64,000 nucleotides of DNA, taken from assembly GCF_008274785.1 (NCBI RefSeq), contig NZ_VTPU01000009.1, positions 102,939 through 166,938 of the forward strand, read 5' to 3'. Made by a program: the position numbers and the translations under genes. A model generated the notes under the pieces. It worked only from the letters and a program-made list of their open reading frames with translations. It did not search any database and was not told the origin of the DNA. Source of the DNA: Halomonas eurihalina (GTDB lineage: Bacteria; Pseudomonadota; Gammaproteobacteria; Pseudomonadales; Halomonadaceae). Position 1 is the stretch's first letter; the number at the start of each line of letters is the position of its first letter. Shown in pieces: positions 8,953 to 17,499 of this stretch.

Positions 8953-10064
8953 CAGGCGGGCGTCGCGGTCTCGGCACCGGCCAGGGCCGCCTGCAAGGCC
9001 TCGCGGTCCAGCGCCCGGCCGATGATCACCAGCTCGGTGTGGCGCGGTTCACCCGCTGCCCACAGCCGGTCGTAGTAGCCGTCGAGACGTTCGCCGACAG
9101 CCTGGATCACCCGCCGCATGGGCTTGCCGGGAATCGCCGCGAAGCCCTTGGCGCGATAGATCTCGTGGGCCTTCAGGAGCTCGCCCAGGCGTACCTCCAG
9201 CGCCTCGCCATCGACCTCGCCCAGGCGAATCACATGGCCGTCGAAATGATCGTGGGCGTGGTCGTGATGGGCGCCCTCGGCGTGGTGGCGGTCGTGGTGG
9301 TTGTCGATGCGATCGATGCCCGCCTCGCTGGCCGCGCCGATACCCATCAGGGCCTCGAGGCGGGCCGGATCGTCGGCCAGGCTCGGATCGATGAACAGCG
9401 CCTTGACGGCGGTGGGAACCTTGTCGGCCACCAGCGCCTCGACACGCTTGCGCTCGTCCGCCGAGAGCAGGTCGCTCTTGCTGACCAGCACCAGGTCGGC
9501 GGCGCTCAATTGATCGTCCAGCAGCTCGCGCAGGCTGGGGTCATGGTCCAGGCTGTCGTCGGCGCGACGCTGGGCCTCGACCTGGTCGACATCGCTGGCA
9601 TAACGGCCGGCGGCCACCGCCGGGCCATCGACCACGGTGATGATGGCATCGACGGTGCAGTGCTGGCGCACCTCGGGCCAGTTGAAGGCCTGGACCAGCG
9701 GCTTGGGCAGCGCCAGGCCGCTGGTCTCGATCAGGATGTGGTCGATGTCGTCGCGGCGGGCCACCAGCTTCTTCATCACCGGCAGGAACTCCTCCTCCAC
9801 GGTGCAGCAGATGCAGCCATTGGCCAGCTCGAAGATGCCGCCGTCCTCATCGAGAGCACGCGCCTCTTTCTCTTCGGCACCTTCCTCGCAGCCAAGAGCA
9901 CAGCCGCGCAGCAGGCTGGAATCGATATCCTGCTCGCCGAACTCGTTGACGATAACGGCGATGCGCTTGCCGGTGATCTGGCGCAGGATACCGGCCAGCA
10001 GGGTCGTCTTGCCGCTACCCAGGAAACCGGTCACCACCGTGGCGGGAATCTTGTTCAGGTTCAT
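8952..10064 (-). CDS. cobW: CobW-type G3E GTPase / metallochaperone
   Basis: CobW proteins are GTPases thought to deliver metal ions, here presumably cobalt to the chelatase. The 370-residue product has the P-loop GFLGSGKTT near residue 12, the GCICC metal-binding motif, a SKSD-type base-recognition segment (LVLVSKSDLL), and a His-rich stretch of alternating His/Asp near residues 240-260. The C-terminal CobW domain ends near RALDREALQAAL. The ATG at 10064 overlaps the cobB stop as ATGA; an ATG at 10073 would add three residues. Zinc-linked COG0523 relatives exist, but this operon position favours a role in B12 synthesis. Confidence 0.93.
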   Translation of the reverse strand: MNLNKIPATVVTGFLGSGKTTLLAGILRQITGKRIAVIVNEFGEQDIDSSLLRGCALGCEEGAEEKEARALDEDGGIFELANGCICCTVEEEFLPVMKKLVARRDDIDHILIETSGLALPKPLVQAFNWPEVRQHCTVDAIITVVDGPAVAAGRYASDVDQVEAQRRADDSLDHDPSLRELLDDQLSAADLVLVSKSDLLSADERKRVEALVADKVPTAVKALFIDPSLADDPARLEALMGIGAASEAGIDRIDNHHDRHHAEGAHHDHAHDHFDGHVIRLGEVDGEALEVRLGELLKAHEIYRAKGFAAIPGKPMRRVIQAVGERLDGYYDRLWAAGEPRHTELVIIGRALDREALQAALAGAETATPA

Positions 10065-11434
10065 CCTTGGCATTCCTTTATCGAATCGGCCTCGACCGCG
10101 CCCGCCCCGAATAGGCGGGCCACGGCGGCGGGGTTGTCGGGGAAGAACAGGTGCAGATAGGTGGCCGTCAGGCGCCGTGCCCGATAGATCGCCTCGCCCG
10201 GCGCGGAGTGACGCTGACGCTGCCCGTGAGCGATGGGCTCGGGTGTGCCACTGGCCTGGGAGCGATGATGGGCGTGACCGCGCACCGGCCCTTCCGGCAG
10301 GCCGGCGGTCTGCATGCCCTGGCAGCCACGCCGGCCTCGCATGGCGCCATGTCCGGGCAGCAGGCCCAGCATGGCGTGGGTCTGCTCGTCGGTGTCCGTC
10401 AGGCTCTCCAGGCAATAGAGCAGGCCACCGCACTCGGCCAGTATCGGCAGGTCCGCGGCGAAGGCCCGCAGGATGTCGTCGCGCATGGTGACGTTCTCCG
10501 CCAGGCCGGCAGCGTGAAGCTCGGGATAACCGCCTGGCAGCCAGAGGGCATCGCAGGGGGGCAGGTGGGCATCGGTCAGCGGCGAGAAGCTGCGCAGCGT
10601 CGCGCCCATGCGCTCGAGTAAATCCAGGTTGGCCTGATAGATGAAGCTGAAGGCGGCGTCGCGCGCCACGGCGATGGTACGGCCGGCCAGCCACGCCGGC
10701 GGCACGGCGGCCTCGGTGGGCGCAGGGGTGAAGGCCACCGGCGCCATGCCCAGCAGGGCCTCGGCCAGCCCCTCGGCCTCGAGCGCTTCGGCGCCGGCCT
10801 CGAAGCGTGCCTCCAGGTCATCGCGAATCTCCTCGGCCTGAACCAGCCCCAGGTGGCGTTCGGGCAAGGCCAGGGCCGGATCGCGAGGCACCGCCGCCAG
10901 CAACGGCACGCTTTCAGGCAAGGCCGCCTCGATCAGTTCGCGATGTCGCGCCGAGCCACAGGCGTTGGCGATCAGCCCGGCGATGCGAATGTCGTCGCGA
11001 AAGCCTGCCAGGCCGGCCACCAGGGCCGCTGCCGTCTGGGCCATGCCCTTGACGTCCATGACGATGACCATCGGCAGGCCGAACAGCGAAGCGAGGTCGG
11101 CGCTGGAGGGCTCGCCGTCGAACAGCCCCATGGCGCCCTCCACCAGGATCAGGTCGGCCTGGCGAGCCGCCTCGTACAGACGCCTTCGGCAGTAGGCCTC
11201 GCCGGCCATCCACAGGTCAAGCGAGTCGACCGGCTGGCCCGAAGCCTGGGCCAGCACCCGGGGATCCAGGTAGTCCGGGCCGGTCTTGAAGACCCGCACC
11301 ACCTTGCTCCGGCGGCGCAGCATCCGCGCCAGGGCAGCGGTCACCGTGGTCTTGCCCTGGCCCGAGGCCGGCGCGGCGACGAATACCGCCGGGCAGGTCG
11401 CGCTCGCCTCGCTCAGCGTCTCGTGCCCGCTCAT
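10061..11434 (-). CDS. cobB: Hydrogenobyrinic acid a,c-diamide synthase
   Basis: CobB/CbiA amidates the a and c acetate side chains using glutamine and ATP, producing the substrate of CobN. The 457-residue protein has an N-terminal dethiobiotin-synthetase-like ATPase domain (APASGQGKTTVT near residue 20, TGPDYLDP, EGAMGLFDG). A class I glutaminase-like domain follows, with ILAECGGLLYC holding the nucleophilic Cys. LWLPGGYPELHA is also family-typical. The ATG at 11434 overlaps the chlID stop as ATGA. Confidence 0.95.
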   Translation of the reverse strand: MSGHETLSEASATCPAVFVAAPASGQGKTTVTAALARMLRRRSKVVRVFKTGPDYLDPRVLAQASGQPVDSLDLWMAGEAYCRRRLYEAARQADLILVEGAMGLFDGEPSSADLASLFGLPMVIVMDVKGMAQTAAALVAGLAGFRDDIRIAGLIANACGSARHRELIEAALPESVPLLAAVPRDPALALPERHLGLVQAEEIRDDLEARFEAGAEALEAEGLAEALLGMAPVAFTPAPTEAAVPPAWLAGRTIAVARDAAFSFIYQANLDLLERMGATLRSFSPLTDAHLPPCDALWLPGGYPELHAAGLAENVTMRDDILRAFAADLPILAECGGLLYCLESLTDTDEQTHAMLGLLPGHGAMRGRRGCQGMQTAGLPEGPVRGHAHHRSQASGTPEPIAHGQRQRHSAPGEAIYRARRLTATYLHLFFPDNPAAVARLFGAGAVEADSIKECQG

Positions 11435-13185
11435 GTCGCCTCCGGACCGGCCAGCGGCCGGTAGACCGCGCCCAACTGGTGGGCGATATCCCGGCCCCGC
11501 CCCCGCTTTACGGCGGCGGCCTCGGTGTCGACGACGACGCAATCGCCGAGCGACGGCAAGCCGCGTAGCGGCTGGCGGGTACGGCCGTCGGTGATCAAGT
11601 AGGTGCGCACCTTGAGACCGGCATCCTGACATCGCCACTGGCGAATCAGCCGCACCGCCCGCTGAACGGCCTCGCGCAGCGGCGTACCGCCACCGCCGGG
11701 CGTGGCGTCGAGCCGCTCGAGCAGGTCCCTGGGCGAGCGACGCCGGGGAAGAATGGTGGCGATGCCGTCATTGCCGAACCCCAGCACCGCGATCTGCTCG
11801 CGGGCGGCATAGGCCTGGCGCACCAGGCCGTCGACCATGCCCTTGGCCCGGCCCAGCAGGCGTTGGCCGAGGGTGGAGGCGGAAGTGTCCAGCAGAACGA
11901 GGTGCAGCATCGTCTGGCCGGCGCGCGGACGCTGATAGCACAGGCGCTGCCAGGGCCACCGCCCGCGGTTCTCGACCAGGGTGGCGAACCAGTCCGGGCG
12001 GGGCGTGAGGTGGTCGTATCGAGAGCGCCGAGTGCGGCCCCGGCCCGCCTGAGCGCCGGGCTGTCGGCTCGCGGCCGGTGCCGAGGGCGCGCCGGCCATG
12101 GGCGCCGCGGCGGTGGTTTCCGGCCACGACGGCAGCGCTGCGCCGACGCTCGGCTGCGTCACCGGCGGCATGGCCCCCCACTGCCCCTGAGGGGCCGGGT
12201 CGGCCTCCTGGCCATGAGAAGTGGAGCCGGCACCCGGCGCGTTTCCACTCTCTCCATCTCCACTCTCTCCATCGCCGGACGGCGGCGTACCGCCCTGCTC
12301 GGGAGGCGTCTCGGGCTCGGTGGTGCGGCGATGGGCCAGCACCCAGGGCTCGACGGCGTCCAGATCCTCACGGCCAACCCGGTTCTCGCCCCGCCAGGCA
12401 GCGTGGGCCCGGGCCGCGCGGTGCCAGGTAACGTCGGCCCGCAGCCCCTCTACTCCGGCGGCCCGGCTGTGCGTGGCGATGTGCTCGTAGACCCAGGGTT
12501 CGACCGAGATCTCGGACAGCCGCTTGCGGGCCTCGACCAGACGCCGTGTCAGCGTCACCTGCTCGGCCTCGTGCGCCGCGGCAAAGGCTCGGGGGTCGCG
12601 GTCGAAGGCTTCGCACTGTCGCACGATGGCCACTCGCTCCGTCACGTCGGCCGCCACCTGCTGCTCGACGCAGAGGCCGAAACGATCAAGCAACTGGGGC
12701 CGCAGTTCGCCCTCGTCTGGATTCATGGTGCCGATCAGACCGAAATCCGCCGGGTGGGAATGGCTGATACCGTCACGCTCGACAAGATTGACGCCGCTGG
12801 CCGCCACGTCGAGCAGCAGGTCCACCAGCGAATCCGGCAGCAGGTTGACCTCATCGACGTACAGCAGGCCGCCGTGGGCCCTGGCCAGCAATCCCGGTTG
12901 GAAGCGCGTCTCACCCTCGGCCAGCACCCGTTGCAGATCCAGGCTGCCGGTCAGGCGCTCCTCGCTGGCACCCAGCGGCAAGGTGACCAGCGGCGGTCGA
13001 CGGCCTTCGGCGTCGTCCGGCAGGATCGCCGCCAGCGCTCTGGCCAGGGTCGACTTGGCACTGCCCTTGGGGCCGCTGATCAGCACGCCACCGATGCGGG
13101 GATCGATGACGTTGAGCAACAGCGCGGTCTTGAGCGCCTGTTGGCCGACGACGGCGACGAAGGGGTACGCGGTCTCGTCGGTCAT
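11431..13185 (-). CDS. Fused ChlI-ChlD (AAA+ plus VWA) chelatase subunit
   Basis: This 584-residue protein joins a magnesium-chelatase ChlI-like AAA+ domain to a ChlD-like von Willebrand A domain. The AAA+ part shows GPKGSAKSTLARAL near residue 38, LYVDEVNLLPD and IGTMNPDEGELRPQLLDRF. A Pro/Gly/Ser-rich linker near residues 315-400 is followed by the VWA domain with the MIDAS motif DTSAS and a downstream TDGRT. Next to cobN it most likely supplies the ATPase and MIDAS subunits of the cobaltochelatase in place of CobS/CobT. The ATG at 13185 gives the usual start but lacks its own ribosome binding site; it overlaps the stop of a 30-codon leader ORF as ATGA. Confidence 0.9.
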   Translation of the reverse strand: MTDETAYPFVAVVGQQALKTALLLNVIDPRIGGVLISGPKGSAKSTLARALAAILPDDAEGRRPPLVTLPLGASEERLTGSLDLQRVLAEGETRFQPGLLARAHGGLLYVDEVNLLPDSLVDLLLDVAASGVNLVERDGISHSHPADFGLIGTMNPDEGELRPQLLDRFGLCVEQQVAADVTERVAIVRQCEAFDRDPRAFAAAHEAEQVTLTRRLVEARKRLSEISVEPWVYEHIATHSRAAGVEGLRADVTWHRAARAHAAWRGENRVGREDLDAVEPWVLAHRRTTEPETPPEQGGTPPSGDGESGDGESGNAPGAGSTSHGQEADPAPQGQWGAMPPVTQPSVGAALPSWPETTAAAPMAGAPSAPAASRQPGAQAGRGRTRRSRYDHLTPRPDWFATLVENRGRWPWQRLCYQRPRAGQTMLHLVLLDTSASTLGQRLLGRAKGMVDGLVRQAYAAREQIAVLGFGNDGIATILPRRRSPRDLLERLDATPGGGGTPLREAVQRAVRLIRQWRCQDAGLKVRTYLITDGRTRQPLRGLPSLGDCVVVDTEAAAVKRGRGRDIAHQLGAVYRPLAGPEAT

Positions 13186-13274
13186 GTCGCCGCGATCCGC
13201 CGGGAGCGGACGGACGCAAGACAGGCACCACGGCGGACGCCCCGCCGGGATGGGAAATCGGAAATCGCAGGCAT
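13182..13274 (-). CDS. Putative 30-residue leader peptide between riboswitch and chlID
   Basis: A 30-codon ORF starts at ATG 13274, six bases after GAGAGGA, the best ribosome binding site in the leader. It ends in TGA overlapping the chlID ATG (ATGA). The peptide is Arg-rich (MPAISDFPSRR at the start, SVRSRRIAAT at the end) and resembles no family I know. A perfect 6-bp hairpin (CGGTGC/GCACCG, 13287-13303) abuts the ribosome binding site. The arrangement suggests that the riboswitch controls initiation here and chlID is translated by coupling. It could also be chance. Confidence 0.45.
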   Translation of the reverse strand: MPAISDFPSRRGVRRGACLASVRSRRIAAT

Positions 13275-13311
13275 GTTGAATCCTCTCGGTGCCCACCGCA
13301 CCGCCTTGGGA

Positions 13312-13493
13312 TGACACGAAACGACGGGCCGGTCTCCGGGCTCGAAGGGGGCGTGTGCCAAAGCCTCACGCCTGACCTGCACCTTCCCGGCGGATGCCAG
13401 TGGTCTTCGCAGGTCGCTCTTCATTACCGTTGCGGGGGCAGCGATGGAATCGGCCGGGGCCTCACCATACTTCCCGATTATCCCCTAGTGTCA
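13312..13493 (-). promoter_or_regulatory. Cobalamin riboswitch of the chlID-cobJ operon
   Basis: Read on the minus strand, the element contains GCTGCCCCCGCAACGGTAA (complement of about 13425-13442), CCACTGG, GGGAAGG and the B12 box GCCCGGAGACCGGCC (about 13328-13342). TGACAC at the 5' end (13488-13493) can pair with GTGTCA at the 3' end (13312-13317) as P1. Order and spacing match the adenosylcobalamin riboswitch class. It lies about 40 nt before the leader ORF and should reduce expression of the downstream operon when B12 is plentiful. Confidence 0.93.
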
Positions 13494-13697
13494 GGGGCAC
13501 CCATCTTCGAATGAAGCATCGTAAAGTAACTGGTGTGACCGGCGCAAACGTCGACAAAAAGTCTCGCCTCGCCCGACGCTTCGAATCGCGCTTTCTCCGT
13601 CGGCAAGGTCGTATTCTCGGCCGGTGGCGGTCGTCATGGAACGATATGGGGACGACCATGGCCCTGCCGCGAGGGCTCATTTCCGGCAGCGATGGGC

Positions 13698-13726
13698 TTG
13701 CCATCCTTTAAAGTTATGATATAACA
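13698..13726 (+). promoter_or_regulatory. Candidate promoter with Zur-like operator
   Basis: AGTTATGATATAACA (13712-13726) matches 13 of 15 positions of the TGTTATAATATAACA core I know for Zur boxes, with 5-bp inverted arms GTTAT/ATAAC. It covers a possible -10 (TATAAC, 13720-13725) placed 16 nt after TTGCCA (13698-13703), as expected for repression. The target would be the ABC transporter starting at 13865. The rest of 13494-13864, between the riboswitch and that gene, is noncoding and turns AT-rich toward its right half; nothing else was recognised in it. Confidence 0.5.
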
Positions 13727-13864
13727 TAACACAAAATTCCCGAACGCAAAACTCGGAATACAGGCGGTGGAAATCGGAGCAGAGGACGTGGAGAATGCAG
13801 CGAATTTCTCGACACTCCCGGGTGTCATCCAGCAGTTCCATACCTAACATCCGGACATAGGCGC

Positions 13865-14881
13865 ATGAATTCCGTTCGCAAGGCACTGGCAACATTATCG
13901 CTCATCCCCGCCTCATTCGCCGTGGGTGATACCACAGAATATCCGCTGTCGATCACCAATTGCGGCCAAGAAATACCGTTCTCTTCCGCACCAAAACGCG
14001 CCGTCACCATTGGTCAGTCGGCCACCGAAATTCTCTATGCACTGGGGGTCGGCGACCGGCTCGAAGGCACATCGGTATGGTTCAATCCAGTGCTGCCGGA
14101 ATTCCAGGAAATCAATGCGGGTGTCGAGCGTATCGCCGACAATGATCCCAGCTTCGAGGCCGTGGTTAACAAGCACCCCGATCTGGTTGCCGCCCAGTAT
14201 GAATGGCATGTCGGCCCCACCGGCAGCGTGGCGACACGCGACCAGTTCCACGACCTGGGCATCGCCACCTATATCATGCCCGCCGATTGCGATACCAAGG
14301 AGAATGCGACCGGAGGAGATGGCACTCGAACCGCCGCCTTTTCCATCGATTCGATCTACAAGGGCATCACCGAACTGGCCACCATATTCGATGTAAAAGA
14401 TGCTGGAAAAAGCCTGGTCACCGAGCTGGAATCACGTGAACAAAATGCCATCACTGAGGCTAAAAAGCTCGATCTTCCAGATGATCTTTCGGCGGTATTC
14501 TGGTTCTCGTCTCCCGATGGTTCAGCCGATCCCTATGTTGCCGGCCGGCTCGGCGCGCCGGGCTACATGATGGACAAGCTAGGTATCCGCAACGTGATCC
14601 AGTCCGATGAGGAATGGCCCGTCGTCGGCTGGGAATCGATCGCCCGTTCCGATCCCGACATCATCGTGGTGGCGCGCATGGATCGGCGCCGCTATGCGGC
14701 CGACAGTGTCGAGACCAAGCTGGAGTTTCTTCACCATGATCCCGTGGCCCGCGAAATGTCGGCGGTGAAGAACGACCGCATCATCGAGATGGATGCTCAC
14801 GCGATGAGCGCCACGATGCGCACGATCTTCGGTCTCGAGACACTGGTCGATGCCCTGTCGACCCTGTCCTTCGAACGATGA
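13865..14881 (+). CDS. ABC transporter substrate-binding protein, iron-complex/metal type (PF01497)
   Basis: This 338-residue periplasmic binding protein begins with a short signal-like segment (residues 1-20, ending ASFA) and continues into the TroA/FecB-type fold: APKRAVTIGQSATEILYALGVGDRL, then DPSFEAVVNKHPDLVAAQ. It heads a three-gene importer (binding protein, FecCD permease, ATPase) with ATGA overlaps. The ligand is not evident; the Zur-like box upstream suggests zinc or a zinc-chelating metallophore, while the family default is ferric siderophore or haem. Base composition of the first 600 nt is clearly less GC-rich than the neighbours, which hints at horizontal acquisition. Confidence 0.85.
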   Translation: MNSVRKALATLSLIPASFAVGDTTEYPLSITNCGQEIPFSSAPKRAVTIGQSATEILYALGVGDRLEGTSVWFNPVLPEFQEINAGVERIADNDPSFEAVVNKHPDLVAAQYEWHVGPTGSVATRDQFHDLGIATYIMPADCDTKENATGGDGTRTAAFSIDSIYKGITELATIFDVKDAGKSLVTELESREQNAITEAKKLDLPDDLSAVFWFSSPDGSADPYVAGRLGAPGYMMDKLGIRNVIQSDEEWPVVGWESIARSDPDIIVVARMDRRRYAADSVETKLEFLHHDPVAREMSAVKNDRIIEMDAHAMSATMRTIFGLETLVDALSTLSFER

Positions 14882-15945
14882 TACCAACCGTGGCAAGCGC
14901 CGCACCCGCGCGCTCGGGATGGCACTGGATATGGCTGACGCCGCTGGCGCTGTTCGTCGCGATAATGGCTGGCACTGCCATCGGCGAAACGTCGATCCCC
15001 ATGGACACCATCCTCAAGGTACTGGCCAACCGGTTCGGGGGAATGTCATTCGCCGTCGACCGGATCGAGGCCGGCATCATCTGGGATTACCGGCTCAGCC
15101 GCGCGATTCTCGCGGCTTGCTGCGGTACCGGGCTGGCCCTTGCTGGCGTTGTTCTCCAGGCTCTGCTGCGCAACCCGCTCGCCGATCCCTTCCTGATGGG
15201 AATCTCCGCCGGTGCCTCGACCGGCGCCGTCACGGTCACCATTGCCGGTGTCGGCAGCGGCGTTTTGACGCTGTCGCTCGGGGCCTTCGCCGGCGCCGGC
15301 CTGGCCTTTGGCCTGGTCGTGGCTCTCTCCCATGCCGCCGGCAGCGGTACCGGCGGCGGTCGTGGCACCCAGGCGGCCGGGGCCATCATCCTCGCCGGCA
15401 TTGCCGGATCTCAGCTCTTCAATGCCCTCACGGCCTTCATCATTGCCAAGTCGGCGAGTGCCGAGCAGGCCCGCGGCATCATGTTCTGGCTGATGGGCAA
15501 CCTTTCCGGCGTGCGCTGGGAAGATGTCTTCCTGGGGTTGCCCGCCGCCTTGACGGGCCTGGTGATCTGCCTCTGGCACCGACGCGCACTGGATGCCTTT
15601 ACCTTCGGCACCGACAGCGCCGCCTCGCTCGGCATTCCCGTGCGCCGGGTGCGAGGCGTGCTGATCGCTGCCATGGCGCTGGTGACCGCCGTGATGGTCT
15701 CCATGGTCGGCGCCATCGGCTTCGTGGGCCTGGTGATTCCCCACGCCATGCGTTTCCTCGTCGGCAGCCGCCACACCCGCCTGGTGCCGGCCTCGGCACT
15801 GGCGGGCGCGATCTTCCTGATCGCTTCGGACATCCTCTCGCGCACCCTGGTGCCGGGGCAGGTGCTGCCGATCGGCGTGGTCACGGCATTGATCGGGGCG
15901 CCGGCATTCGCCTTGATTCTGATTCGCGGAGCGAAGAGACGATGA
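14878..15945 (+). CDS. FecCD-family ABC transporter permease
   Basis: This 355-residue, strongly hydrophobic protein has the FecCD/BtuC signatures RLSRAILAACCGTGLALAGVVLQALLRNPLADPFLMGISAGAS split over residues 72-115, and GFVGLVIPHAMRFLVG near residue 280. These signatures indicate a roughly ten-helix inner-membrane permease. The ATG at 14878 overlaps the stop of the binding-protein gene, and the stop overlaps the ATPase start. Substrate specificity cannot be read from the sequence. It is distinct from the btuC on the other strand at 17.5-18.5 kb. Confidence 0.93.
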   Translation: MIPTVASAAPARSGWHWIWLTPLALFVAIMAGTAIGETSIPMDTILKVLANRFGGMSFAVDRIEAGIIWDYRLSRAILAACCGTGLALAGVVLQALLRNPLADPFLMGISAGASTGAVTVTIAGVGSGVLTLSLGAFAGAGLAFGLVVALSHAAGSGTGGGRGTQAAGAIILAGIAGSQLFNALTAFIIAKSASAEQARGIMFWLMGNLSGVRWEDVFLGLPAALTGLVICLWHRRALDAFTFGTDSAASLGIPVRRVRGVLIAAMALVTAVMVSMVGAIGFVGLVIPHAMRFLVGSRHTRLVPASALAGAIFLIASDILSRTLVPGQVLPIGVVTALIGAPAFALILIRGAKRR

Positions 15946-16706
15946 GACTGACCGCCGAACACATCGACTGGAAGGTTCACGGGCACAGGCTACTGGACGA
16001 CGTCAGCCTCACGGTGGAATCCGGCGAGACCTTCGGCCTGATCGGCCCCAATGGCTCCGGCAAGACCACCCTGCTGCGCATGCTTGCCGGACTGCGCAAG
16101 CCGAAGGCCGGTCGCGTGCTGGTCGACGGCCAGCCCATGAGCGCAATGCGGCGACCCGACATCGCCCGTGCCATCGCCTTCGTCGAGCAACAGGCGGACA
16201 CCCTCGATCGGCTCGTGGCACGCGAGGCGGTCGCCCTGGGCCGGACGCCCTTTCTCTCCCCGTTGCGGCCATGGTCCGAGCAGGATGATGCCATCGTCTC
16301 CCGTGCCCTCGAGGATGTCGGCATGCGTCACCTGGAGAATCGCCTCTGGCATACGCTGTCCGGCGGCGAACGCCAGCGCGTGCACATCGCGCGGGCCCTG
16401 GCTCAGCAACCTCGCGCCCTGCTGCTCGACGAGCCCACCAACCACCTGGACGTGCGCCACCAGTTATCGATCCTGCAACTGGTCAAGCAACTACCGATCA
16501 CGGTGGTCCTCGCCCTGCACGACCTCGGCCAAGCCATGGATTGCGACCGCATCGGCGTGATGGAAGGCGGACGCCTGATCGATATCGGCCCGCCCCGGCA
16601 GGTGCTGACCCTGGATCGACTGCGACATACCTTCAGTGTGCATGCCGACCTCATCGACGATCCGCAGGATGGTCGCACCATCCTGCGCTTTCGCCACGCG
16701 CTGTAG
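15942..16706 (+). CDS. FecE/BtuD-type ABC transporter ATPase
   Basis: This 254-residue ATPase has Walker [10 protein letters not shown] near residue 36, the signature LSGGERQRV, and Walker [13 protein letters not shown]. It energises the permease encoded just upstream. The ATG at 15942 overlaps the permease stop (ATGA). The gene ends 25 bp before the convergent btuD, and no obvious terminator separates them. Confidence 0.93.
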   Translation: MRLTAEHIDWKVHGHRLLDDVSLTVESGETFGLIGPNGSGKTTLLRMLAGLRKPKAGRVLVDGQPMSAMRRPDIARAIAFVEQQADTLDRLVAREAVALGRTPFLSPLRPWSEQDDAIVSRALEDVGMRHLENRLWHTLSGGERQRVHIARALAQQPRALLLDEPTNHLDVRHQLSILQLVKQLPITVVLALHDLGQAMDCDRIGVMEGGRLIDIGPPRQVLTLDRLRHTFSVHADLIDDPQDGRTILRFRHAL

Positions 16707-16731
16707 CTCTCCCACGGGTCCGGCCCCTCCC

Positions 16732-17499
16732 TTACCGCACGGGCACGAAGACCGGCGCGCCGTCGACGTCCACGGTGGTCAGGGCTTGATTATAGAGCCG
16801 TTCCAGGGCCTCGGGCACCAGCATGTCGCGAGCCGCCCCCCAGCAGGCCTCGCCATCGGGATACAGCAACAGCAGATGGCTGCACCAGCGCGCCGCCAGG
16901 TTGAGGTCATGCAGGCACATCACCACGCCGCATCCCTGCCGTGCCTGCTGCTCGAGCAACGCCATGGTCGCCACCTGATGGTGGAGATCGAGATGATTGG
17001 TCGGCTCATCGACGAGCCACCAGCACGGCGCCTGGGTCAGGACCGTGGCCAGGCTGACCCTCTGGCGTTCGCCGCCGGAGAGGCTCGACACCAGCCGGTC
17101 TTCCAGGTGCTCGAGTTCGAGATGCCGGAGCGCTTCCCGGGCTCGCGCGATATCCGTCTCCCCCTCCCGTTGCCAGGGCGACAGATAGGGATGCCGGCCG
17201 ATCAACGCGGTTTCCAGCACGCTGGCGGGAAACTCATCGTGGCGTTCCTGGAACACCACGCCCAGCCGCCTGGCCACCTCCCGACGACGCCAGCGCGACA
17301 GCGCCCTCCCTTCGAGATGTACCTCCCCGCCGCGCGGCACCCTCAGGCCCGCCAGGGTATGCAGCAAGGTGGTCTTGCCGGCCCCATTGGGGCCCAGCAC
17401 GCCCCATCGCTCGCCCGGCGCCATGCGCAGGTCGAGGGGACGCCCCGAGGCACGCCCCGGCACATCGACAATCAAGCCATGCGCTTCGAGGCTCGTCAT
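16732..17499 (-). CDS. btuD: Vitamin B12 ABC importer ATPase
   Basis: This 255-residue ATPase shows Walker A GPNGAGKTT near residue 37, [11 protein letters not shown] and [13 protein letters not shown]. It is the last gene of btuB-btuF-btuC-btuD, which a cobalamin riboswitch precedes, so vitamin B12 or corrinoid uptake is the likely role. The ATG at 17499 shares one base with the btuC stop (TGATG). In other contexts the sequence alone would only say FecE/BtuD family. Confidence 0.9.
   Translation of the reverse strand: MTSLEAHGLIVDVPGRASGRPLDLRMAPGERWGVLGPNGAGKTTLLHTLAGLRVPRGGEVHLEGRALSRWRRREVARRLGVVFQERHDEFPASVLETALIGRHPYLSPWQREGETDIARAREALRHLELEHLEDRLVSSLSGGERQRVSLATVLTQAPCWWLVDEPTNHLDLHHQVATMALLEQQARQGCGVVMCLHDLNLAARWCSHLLLLYPDGEACWGAARDMLVPEALERLYNQALTTVDVDGAPVFVPVR

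Noticed and set aside
6193..9075. Open frame of about 960 codons on the plus strand opposite cobN
   Set aside because: It mirrors cobN in a GC-rich region, gives Gln/Arg/His-rich translation with no motif, and conflicts with the well-supported minus-strand gene.
12078..12431. Plus-strand frame opposite the chlID linker
   Set aside because: It is only the complement of the low-complexity Pro/Gly linker; no motif or ribosome binding site.
13505..13864. Possible small genes between the riboswitch and the FecCD importer
   Set aside because: Frames here are short, lack ribosome binding sites and overlap the promoter regions; no gene is supported.
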